A stretch of DNA of 64,000 bases, taken from positions 1 through 64,000 of IMG/VR virus record IMGVR_UViG_3300043803_001357. One strand, written 5' to 3'. The translations under genes were made by a program, and so were the position numbers. Positions 51,695 through 58,914 of this stretch are shown here, piece after piece. Source of the stretch: a virus. How positions within the stretch are numbered: the first letter of the stretch is position 1; each line of letters starts with the position of its first letter. The notes below the pieces were generated by a model. That model searched no databases and had not been told where the DNA came from. It saw only the letters and a program-made list of their open reading frames with translations.

Positions 51695-52858
51695 ATGATT
51701 ACTAATAAACATAAAATATATTTGGATATGGATGGTGTGATAAGTGATTGGGAATTGCAATTCAAGCGATATAGTGGTGGTGTACCTGTTGAAACTTATG
51801 ATGCTGAACACGGTAAAAAGAATAGATTTAAGTTTGTAGATAAGAATTGTCCTGAATACTATTCTAGTATGCCTTGGATGAAAGATGGCAGATTGCTTTA
51901 TAATTTTGTATCAAATTTGCCTGTAGAGATATTGAGTCATGCGCCTACCAATTTGGCATATGTTGGTAAAAAGCAGTGGTTAGCCAATAACAATATTGAT
52001 ATTAAAGCTAATTTGGTACCGCATAGAAATTTAAAAGCAAAGTTTGCAACTCCTGATAGTATTTTGATAGATGACCGTGAAGATAATGTAAATGATTTTA
52101 TCAAAGCTGGTGGTAAAGCAATATTGCATAAAAGCGCAATAGATACAATTAATAAACTAAAAGAAATGTTGGGTATCAAAGAATCTCATAGAATTTATAA
52201 TAGCATTTTAAATCCTGAGATATGGGCTACTGAAAATGCTATTAAACCTGATGTATTAAACAAGTTATTAACTATTGCAAATACTTTTTACAAAGATACT
52301 GATTTGAATGTACCTCTTGAAAATATATACTTTCTTGGTAGTACTGCCGGATATAATTGGACACCAACAAGTGATATTGACTTACATTTGGTTGTAGATT
52401 TTTCCAAAATTGATCCAAATGAAGAACTGGTTAAGAATTATGTGGATGGCTTAAAAAGCAAATGGAATGAAAACCACAACATTAGAATTGGCAATCATCC
52501 AGTGGAAGTTTACATTCAAGATATTAAAGAGGTCAATAGAAGTCAAGCTGTATATAGTTTGATGAAAAATGAATGGGTAAAAAAGCCAAAAATAGAAGAC
52601 ATTCAGATTGATAAAGATGCTATTACAAAGAAATACAAACAATATGTTTCGTTTATTTCCACAGCTATAAAAGAACAAAATTTAGATAAATTAAAGCGTT
52701 TAGTTAAACGTTTGTATGAAATGAGAGAAGCTGGATTAAGTAAGAGCGGCGAGTATAGTACAGAAAATTTGGTGTTTAAACTTTTAAGATCCACAGGTTA
52801 CGTCAATCAACTAAAAAATGCTATCACAAATATTACAGATAAAAATTTGAGTAAATGA
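51695..52858 (+). CDS. HAD-family phosphatase fused to polymerase-beta-like nucleotidyltransferase
   Basis: Residues ~5-160 form a HAD domain of the 5'(3')-deoxyribonucleotidase type: motif I LDMDGV with Asp11 and Asp13, and a later ILIDDRED motif (Asp126/127). From ~205 a nucleotidyltransferase core follows: FLGSTAGYNWTPTSDIDLHL with Gly215-Ser216 and Asp227/Asp229, the G-S...D-x-D signature of polymerase-beta-like enzymes. The C-terminus is a helical bundle. A protein that can both remove a phosphate and add a nucleotide could act on RNA ends or nucleotides. It has a sigma70-like promoter and structured leader upstream. Confidence 0.75.
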   Translation: MITNKHKIYLDMDGVISDWELQFKRYSGGVPVETYDAEHGKKNRFKFVDKNCPEYYSSMPWMKDGRLLYNFVSNLPVEILSHAPTNLAYVGKKQWLANNNIDIKANLVPHRNLKAKFATPDSILIDDREDNVNDFIKAGGKAILHKSAIDTINKLKEMLGIKESHRIYNSILNPEIWATENAIKPDVLNKLLTIANTFYKDTDLNVPLENIYFLGSTAGYNWTPTSDIDLHLVVDFSKIDPNEELVKNYVDGLKSKWNENHNIRIGNHPVEVYIQDIKEVNRSQAVYSLMKNEWVKKPKIEDIQIDKDAITKKYKQYVSFISTAIKEQNLDKLKRLVKRLYEMREAGLSKSGEYSTENLVFKLLRSTGYVNQLKNAITNITDKNLSK

Positions 52859-52889
52859 TAAAAAACTTTATATAAAACTAAATCGTTTA

Positions 52890-52897
52890 ATATTTAT
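52890..52897 (+). promoter_or_regulatory. ATATTTAT promoter-like motif for tail tube
   Basis: Located 24 bases before the tube ATG; an AAGG Shine-Dalgarno lies about 8-12 bases before that ATG. Confidence 0.55.
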
Positions 52898-52921
52898 ATT
52901 CAAGAACAATAAGGTAAAAAT

Positions 52922-53413
52922 ATGGCAGAACTACTAAATCCAAGTGAAATATTCGCTACGGCATTCGAACCAAAAGTAAAGAATCGTTTTATTCTTTATG
53001 TTGATGGTATTCCATCATTCATCATCAAAAAGGTCAATCGTCCTAAACTAACACAAGCCAAGAAGGAACTTGACCATATTAACGTAAAAACCTACTACAA
53101 GGGTAAAAGTGTATGGGATGAAATCAGTATGGAACTTTATGATCCAATTGTACCATCCGGTGCTCAAGCAGTAATGGAATGGGTACGTTTGCACCACGAA
53201 TCAGTTACTGGTCGTGATGGTTACCAAGACTTCTATAAGAAGGATCTAACAATTAACGTCTTGGGTCCAGTAGGTGACAAAGTAGAAGAATGGAAGTTGG
53301 TAGGTTCATTTATCGTAAGCGCTGATTTCCAAGAAATGGATTGGAGCGATGACGGTGCTGCTCAGATGATCAGTTTATCTGTAGCATACGATTACGCAAT
53401 TCTCCAATATTAA
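52922..53413 (+). CDS. Tail tube protein (gp19-like)
   Basis: A 163-residue protein, the same size as T4 gp19, which stacks in hexamers to make the tube. Typical features are KNRFILYVDGIPSFIIKKVN near the start, LDHINVKTYYKGKSVWDEIS in the middle, and an aspartate-rich FQEMDWSDDGAAQ near the end. Strong Shine-Dalgarno and an immediate terminator indicate high, independent expression. It is separated from the sheath gene by nearly 36 kb, unlike T4 where 18 and 19 adjoin. Confidence 0.93.
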   Translation: MAELLNPSEIFATAFEPKVKNRFILYVDGIPSFIIKKVNRPKLTQAKKELDHINVKTYYKGKSVWDEISMELYDPIVPSGAQAVMEWVRLHHESVTGRDGYQDFYKKDLTINVLGPVGDKVEEWKLVGSFIVSADFQEMDWSDDGAAQMISLSVAYDYAILQY

Positions 53414-53432
53414 TATTTATTGTATCAAAAAG

Positions 53433-53460
53433 AACCCCACATTTATTTGTGGGGTTTTCT
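53433..53460 (+). terminator. Rho-independent terminator after tail tube gene
   Basis: Nine-base stem AACCCCACA / TGTGGGGTT with a six-base loop and a T-rich tail, 19 bases after the tube stop. An ATATTTAT copy lies between the stop and the hairpin. Confidence 0.88.
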
Positions 53461-53472
53461 ATTTATTACTAT

Positions 53473-54381
53473 ATGCAAATGGGCAAGAAAATATTCGTAA
53501 TTTATCCTGGTAGATTTCATCCCTTTCACAAAGGTCACAAAAGTGTATACAACTACCTAACCACTAAATTTGGTGGTAATGATGTATACATAACAACCAC
53601 AGGTGTTACAAAATTGCCAAAATCACCATTTACTTTCAATGAAAAAATGCAAATGATGATTACCACAGGTATACCGGCAAACAAAATACTAAACGTCAAA
53701 AACAACTACAACTTGAAAAGTGTAGCTAATCAAATACCAATCAATATAGAACGTGATATTATTATTTTTGCAGTTAGTGAAAAGGATATGATTGAAGATC
53801 CAAGATTCAAAAACTTTGTAAAAAAAGATGGATCTCCTTCTTATTTACAGCCATTGCCAAAAAATCAATCCAAATTAGACCCAGCCATAAAACACGGATA
53901 CTTGATAACAGTACCAACTGTAGATTTTACAGTACTAGGGTTACCGGCTAGAAGTGCAAGTCAATTAAGATCTCAATATGCTACATTAACCCCAGAACAA
54001 CAAAAGGCTTTTATTATCGATTTGTTTGGTAATTACAATACAAATGTTCATAATATATTAAACAATAAATTGGGTAAAATTACTGGTAAATTAACCGAAA
54101 AACAAAAGAAGTTATTAAAGAAATTGATTGTGGGTATAATGAAAGAAGACGAAGCTAAAATAAATTCTGCAAGAAAAAAGTATAATCAAGCTGGATTGGT
54201 TCTTCGTACCGTTGAACTTGATGCGGCACAACAAGAACTTACAAAAGCAAATGACGATTTAAAAGCTGCAACTACCCCCGAAGAAAAAGCTGCGGCTGAA
54301 CTACGTGTAAAAAACAAAAAAGATGCAGTAGACAGTAAAACAGCCGCTCGTGATGCTGCTCAACATCAATTAAATACCTAA
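53473..54381 (+). CDS. NMN/cytidylyltransferase-like protein with coiled-coil tail
   Basis: The N-terminal ~170 residues form a HIGH-superfamily nucleotidyltransferase: YPGRFHPFHKGHKS, with His16 and the H-x-G-H element His19-His22, and a later PARSASQLRSQ resembling the ISSTxxR motif of NMN adenylyltransferases. Such enzymes join nucleotides to NMN or similar phosphates to make NAD. Residues ~180-302 are a charged coiled coil (KANDDLKAATTPEEKAAAEL), unusual for a metabolic enzyme and suggesting a virion link. An upstream GTG start at 53449 falls inside the terminator and was rejected. Confidence 0.65.
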   Translation: MQMGKKIFVIYPGRFHPFHKGHKSVYNYLTTKFGGNDVYITTTGVTKLPKSPFTFNEKMQMMITTGIPANKILNVKNNYNLKSVANQIPINIERDIIIFAVSEKDMIEDPRFKNFVKKDGSPSYLQPLPKNQSKLDPAIKHGYLITVPTVDFTVLGLPARSASQLRSQYATLTPEQQKAFIIDLFGNYNTNVHNILNNKLGKITGKLTEKQKKLLKKLIVGIMKEDEAKINSARKKYNQAGLVLRTVELDAAQQELTKANDDLKAATTPEEKAAAELRVKNKKDAVDSKTAARDAAQHQLNT

Positions 54382-54430
54382 ATATAATAACATAAAAGTT
54401 ATATAAAGTTCTATATATTGTTATAAAGTT

Positions 54431-55255
54431 ATGAGTGACGAAATTATAATTCAAAAATTAAAGCAACAACATTCAACTGCATCAACAACAGCTGCACCTA
54501 CAAGTTATCCTGCGGAAACAATAGAATTGCCATCTAAAGGATATTTCTATGATGAGTCTAGTCCACTAAGCAAAGGTAGTGTGGAATTAAAGATGATGAC
54601 TGCTAGAGAAGAAGACATTTTAACCAATGAAAACTTCATCAAAAACGGTACTGTATTGGATAAATTGCTTGAATCTTTAATTGTTACGCCCGGCGTAAGA
54701 ACACAAGATTTGTTGATGGTAGACAAAAATGCACTGTTTGTTGCTGCTAGACGTTTGGCATATGGTGACAAATACGGGCCTGTAAAAATTGAGTGCAAAA
54801 AATGTAATACCGAAAACAAAACATATATTGATTTAAGTACATTAAATGAAAAAGAAGTGGACTTCAATAAGTTTCAGAAGGGTAGTAATGAATTTGAATT
54901 TGAGTTTCCATATTGTAAACGTAGAATAACATTTAAACTTGTTACATCTGGTGATCAAGAAAGCATTGATCGTGATATTAAAGCGATGACCAAGATCAAA
55001 AAACAAGCCAGTACAGAAGTAACTACCAGACTTAAAAAGCTGATTGTAAGTATAGATGGAAAACCAGATATTGCATCTATCAATAAATTTGTTGACAATG
55101 AGTTGTTGTCAAAAGACAGTATGGCACTAAGAGCTTATATTAAAACAATTGCGCCTGAATTGGATATGGGTTTTGACTTTGTATGTGAACACTGTGGTGA
55201 GGTGGAAAGGATGGATGTACCGATGACGGTACAGTTTTTTTGGCCTGAGTCCTGA
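54431..55255 (+). CDS. Baseplate hub/tail assembly protein (gp26-like)
   Basis: The pattern IELPSKGYFYDESSPLSKG, then LKMMTAREEDILTNENFIKN and LLMVDKNALFVAARRLAYG is that of the T4 gp26 base plate family. Two Cys pairs (Cys122/125 and Cys252/255) could form a zinc site. The chain ends just after a run of seven T (55235-55241). The next open frame continues in another register without any ATG, indicating frameshifting as in phage tail chaperones encoded just before the tape measure. Confidence 0.82.
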   Translation: MSDEIIIQKLKQQHSTASTTAAPTSYPAETIELPSKGYFYDESSPLSKGSVELKMMTAREEDILTNENFIKNGTVLDKLLESLIVTPGVRTQDLLMVDKNALFVAARRLAYGDKYGPVKIECKKCNTENKTYIDLSTLNEKEVDFNKFQKGSNEFEFEFPYCKRRITFKLVTSGDQESIDRDIKAMTKIKKQASTEVTTRLKKLIVSIDGKPDIASINKFVDNELLSKDSMALRAYIKTIAPELDMGFDFVCEHCGEVERMDVPMTVQFFWPES

Positions 55256-55454
55256 ATATAAGTTACAAGTTCACGGTCAAATATTTGAATTGAGTTATTT
55301 CTCGCAAGGAGCGGTAAATGTACAAATTGCGTATAATTTACCTGTATTTTTACGTAATTTTTACTATGCTCAATTAGCAAATATAAAGAATAAAGAAAGT
55401 GATAGTTACAAAGAACCTGCTAAAAAGTCAGGTAAAGTAGATAAGCCTTTTTAG
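55242..55454 (+). CDS. Frameshift extension of gp26-like protein (gp51/T-like)
   Basis: An open frame, +1 (or -2) relative to the gp26-like gene, runs from a stop at 55224 to TAG at 55452-55454 and reads GLSPEYKLQVHGQIFELSYF, then QIAYNLPVFLRNFYYAQL. It has no ATG or GTG; the only TTG is at 55290. Slippage on the T7 run would fuse residue 270 of the hub protein to 70 extra residues. It sits directly before the tape measure, where T4 has gene 51 and lambda-type phages the frameshifted tail chaperone. Sequencing error in the T run is the alternative, but then a single longer gene would result. Confidence 0.7.
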   Translation, partial: GLSPEYKLQVHGQIFELSYFSQGAVNVQIAYNLPVFLRNFYYAQLANIKNKESDSYKEPAKKSGKVDKPF

Positions 55455-55474
55455 TGTAAAATAATATAGTTGTC

Positions 55475-55482
55475 ATATTTAT
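55475..55482 (+). promoter_or_regulatory. ATATTTAT promoter-like motif for tape measure
   Basis: Seven bases before the ATG at 55490. Confidence 0.5.
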
Positions 55483-55489
55483 ATATTAT

Positions 55490-58400
55490 ATGGCAGCACA
55501 ACCATTTGATAAAGCAACAGCGGATAAACTAGTAGAGGCGTTTAATAATTTAAACGCTGAAATCAAAGATACTCTGTCTAATCTAGACAAGATAGTTGAT
55601 ACCGAGAAAAGAATGGTTGATATAGCCAAACAGTTAGGACAGGCATATAAAACACAAAAAGATAAGCTTGATGAACAGTTAAAAGGAAAAAGTTTACAAG
55701 AAAAATTATCATCAAAATTTGTAAATTCTGAAAAAAAGTTAAATGAATTTGCACAGGCACGTATCAACAGTTACATAAAAATAGAGAGTTTACAAAATGA
55801 ATTATTGACAAACGCAGCTGAACTTCTAGTAGAGCAAAGTAAAGATCCTACCAGCGATACTGTTATAGCTTTACAAGATTTAATTAATAAAAAATCAACC
55901 GAGTTGAATTTGGAAGAACATTTATTGAAAAACAGTGCTTCCAAGTTAGAATCGTTAAAACTACATAATTTTTTACTAAAAGCAGCAAACGAGTTAATAG
56001 ATTTATATAACAAAGCATTGGAGATGGGTGTAAAGTTGTTAAACAAGATGGGTGATTTGGCTTCGGGTTTAGCAACTAAACTAAATATACCCACCACATT
56101 AGCTGGTACTTTTGAAAGAATATTAGACGTTTTTAATCAAATTGACACCGCTGCTACAAATGTTAGACAAAAATTTGGACTATTACCAAGTCAGGGTGCA
56201 ATTTTTGAAAAAAACATACGAGAAGCTTCTATTGAGTTAGCTGAGTTTGGTATAAACGCTGAACAACTTGGCGGAACAATGAAACAAATAGGTTCAACTT
56301 TTACAAGTTTGCAATCTATGGAAAAAGGATTGGTTAAAGATGTTTCAATAATGTCTGCTCAATTTGGAGTAGCTTCTGAAACAAGTGTTAAGTTTCTACA
56401 AACGTTAGGTGGCGTATCTGGAAAAAGTGCAATAGCCAAACAAAATATGTTGGGATTGGCAAAATTTGCTGCAAATGCTTATGGAGTTGGGTTGGACGAT
56501 GTAATGAACGATGTCGCAAATGCATCTGAAGAAGCTAGAATGTTTGCTGGTAAAAATGCAGATGAAATGGTTAGAGCTGCAGCTCAAGCTAGACAAATGG
56601 GTACTACTCTTGACAATATGGCAAAAACTGCAAAGGGTTTGCTTGACTTTGAAAGTAGTATTCAATCAGAATTAAAAGCTAGTGCATTGATTGGTAAAAA
56701 TATTAATTTTAATGAAGCTCGCAGATTGGCATTTCAAGGCGATATTATTGGGGCAAATAAATTAATATTGGATCAAGCTAAGAAAATTAAGTTCAATCAG
56801 TTAAATCCAATTGCACAAGACGCGTTTGCAAAAGCTGCTGGTAAGACTGTAAAAGAATTGCAAGAAATGTTAAATGCTGAAGAAAATCTGAAAGAAGCAT
56901 TAAAATCAAAAGATCCATTGGTAAGAGCCGAAGCAGAGAAGAAAAAGCAAATGGCGGAAATGATGAAGAACGATCCTATTGCTGCTAAAAAAGCTGCTCA
57001 AGCCGAATATGAAAAAGGGTTGATTCAAGAAAAAAATCAAACCAGAATGAAACAGTTGCAAAATGAAATTAATGCAATTTTTATGGAATTTATTGGGCCT
57101 ATATTGGAAGAAATTGGACCAATATTTACACAGTTATTAAAATATATAAAAGATAACCGAGAAGAAATCAAAAAATTTGCACAAGAAGTGGGTAAACTAT
57201 ATATGATGTTTAAAAGTTTATCTATAGTATCAAATATATTGGGTGGGATAGGAAAAATGACAAGTGGATTTGGAAAATTAATTACTTATTCTTCACAATT
57301 TTTATCATCGGCGCTAAAAATATCAAGTATTTTTATTGGGTGGTCAACGAGTACATCGGGTATCATAAACACGATAGTAAATATTTCGTTAAAAATAGAA
57401 AAGATCGCAAGTGGACTAAAATCAGCATCAGATACATTAAAAGGATTTGGTACGGGATTTCAATCCATATCTAATTTTATCGGAAAAGGATCTACACAAT
57501 TAACAAAACTTTCAAATAGCGTTTTTAATATCGGAATGAATATTGAAAAAGTATTTACAAAATTTCCAGCAATTTCAAAAATTGGAAATATTATCTCAAA
57601 CGTATTTAGTGGACTAGGTAGTTCGGTAAAAGGAATTGGAAGTTTTGTGGGTGGAATATTTGGCAAACTTGGTACTGGCATTGGGTTTTTTTCAAAACTC
57701 GCTCCGATTTTTGGAGCAGTAGCTAAATTTTTAGGACCAATAGGACTAGTTGTATCTGTGATTCAAGGTGGCATAGCGTTTTTTAAAGCATTTAATGAAA
57801 CGACAGGTACCGTGAGTCAAAAAGCAGTAGCTGGATTAAAAGCTGTAGTTAATGCTTTGGTTGTAGAACCATTAAAAATGGTTTGGGATTTTCTTAAAAA
57901 GATACCGTCGTTTTTAGCCGATATAGATTTTGCGGGAATATTTAAAGACGTAACCAACTTTTTATTAGACGCACTAACGAGTTTGCCTGATAAAATAGAA
58001 GAGTTATTTAGTGGTGGCGGTGGGGGAATTGAATGGGGTAAAATTTTTGCAAATATTGGAAGATTAGCAATTGAAATTATTGTATTTCACTTTGTTAAAT
58101 TGCCTATAGCTATAGCTAAAACAGTGGGAAAATTAGGATTGTTAATTTTGAAAGCTTTTGGACTGAACGCAATCGCTGACGGTATTGCATCTGTAGCAGA
58201 CACTTTATATACTATACTTAAATGGCCATTTGAATTGGTATATAATTGGGTAATGGATAAATTGGGTGGTAAATCTCCATCCGAAATCGGTTTAGCGATT
58301 GTTGATGGTATTAAATCTGTAGTAGATATGTTATTTGATGTACTTACATATCCATTTAAAAAAGCCGCTCAAATTATACCAGAGATTATAAATATTTTAA

Positions 58401-58897
58401 AAACAACATTTGTTGATGCTTTCAAATCCGTAATGGATGTGATGTTTGATTTGATTACATATCCATTTAAAAAAGGATTTGAACTAATAAAGTCTGCTGT
58501 ATCTGAAGTTGGTACTTTTCTCAAAGACACATTCAGTGGAGCTTTTACTTTTATTATTGGTGCTCTTGAAAAAGTATGGGAAAAAATGAAAGGTATTGGT
58601 TCATTTATATCTGATACAATAGGAAAAACTTTTAGTTTTGTTGGTAGAATAGTCGGAACATCAGAAGAAACTCCATCAAAAACTGCGACTGAATCAAAAA
58701 CAAGTGTAAAAACTGATGATTTATTGATCAATACAATTGTAAATTCCAATAGAGTTTTAGCAGAAAAACTTGATAAATTGACTTCTATGATGGCATCTGG
58801 TCAAATTGCTGTGTATATTGATGGTCAACGTGCAAATCAATTATTAGCAACAAGTAACTCAAAATTTGGTTCATTTGGTCAAGCAACAACCAATTAA
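55490..58897 (+). CDS. Tape measure protein
   Basis: The 1135-residue chain has an N-terminal coiled coil (~1-180), a helical middle and several hydrophobic Gly-rich segments (e.g. FSKLAPIFGAVAKFLGPIGL near 740), ending in a short folded domain (IAVYIDGQRANQLLATSNSK). This is typical of tape measure proteins, which set tail length and may form a membrane channel during ejection. It follows the hub/frameshift gene and precedes the baseplate genes. It is about twice the length of T4 gp29, predicting a longer tail if the length rule holds. Confidence 0.82.
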   Translation: MAAQPFDKATADKLVEAFNNLNAEIKDTLSNLDKIVDTEKRMVDIAKQLGQAYKTQKDKLDEQLKGKSLQEKLSSKFVNSEKKLNEFAQARINSYIKIESLQNELLTNAAELLVEQSKDPTSDTVIALQDLINKKSTELNLEEHLLKNSASKLESLKLHNFLLKAANELIDLYNKALEMGVKLLNKMGDLASGLATKLNIPTTLAGTFERILDVFNQIDTAATNVRQKFGLLPSQGAIFEKNIREASIELAEFGINAEQLGGTMKQIGSTFTSLQSMEKGLVKDVSIMSAQFGVASETSVKFLQTLGGVSGKSAIAKQNMLGLAKFAANAYGVGLDDVMNDVANASEEARMFAGKNADEMVRAAAQARQMGTTLDNMAKTAKGLLDFESSIQSELKASALIGKNINFNEARRLAFQGDIIGANKLILDQAKKIKFNQLNPIAQDAFAKAAGKTVKELQEMLNAEENLKEALKSKDPLVRAEAEKKKQMAEMMKNDPIAAKKAAQAEYEKGLIQEKNQTRMKQLQNEINAIFMEFIGPILEEIGPIFTQLLKYIKDNREEIKKFAQEVGKLYMMFKSLSIVSNILGGIGKMTSGFGKLITYSSQFLSSALKISSIFIGWSTSTSGIINTIVNISLKIEKIASGLKSASDTLKGFGTGFQSISNFIGKGSTQLTKLSNSVFNIGMNIEKVFTKFPAISKIGNIISNVFSGLGSSVKGIGSFVGGIFGKLGTGIGFFSKLAPIFGAVAKFLGPIGLVVSVIQGGIAFFKAFNETTGTVSQKAVAGLKAVVNALVVEPLKMVWDFLKKIPSFLADIDFAGIFKDVTNFLLDALTSLPDKIEELFSGGGGGIEWGKIFANIGRLAIEIIVFHFVKLPIAIAKTVGKLGLLILKAFGLNAIADGIASVADTLYTILKWPFELVYNWVMDKLGGKSPSEIGLAIVDGIKSVVDMLFDVLTYPFKKAAQIIPEIINILKTTFVDAFKSVMDVMFDLITYPFKKGFELIKSAVSEVGTFLKDTFSGAFTFIIGALEKVWEKMKGIGSFISDTIGKTFSFVGRIVGTSEETPSKTATESKTSVKTDDLLINTIVNSNRVLAEKLDKLTSMMASGQIAVYIDGQRANQLLATSNSKFGSFGQATTN

Positions 58898-58901
58898 TCT
58901 G

Positions 58902-58909
58902 ATATTTAT
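58902..58909 (+). promoter_or_regulatory. ATATTTAT promoter-like motif for baseplate genes
   Basis: Five bases before the ATG at 58915. Confidence 0.5.
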
Positions 58910-58914
58910 AATTA

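Noticed and set aside
53449-53472. GTG start for the NMNAT-like gene
   Set aside because: It lies inside the terminator stem; the ATG at 53473 directly precedes the conserved first strand.
55235-55248. A -1 frameshift at the T7 run
   Set aside because: The -1 frame reaches a TGA at 55246, so only +1 or -2 slippage gives the long extension.
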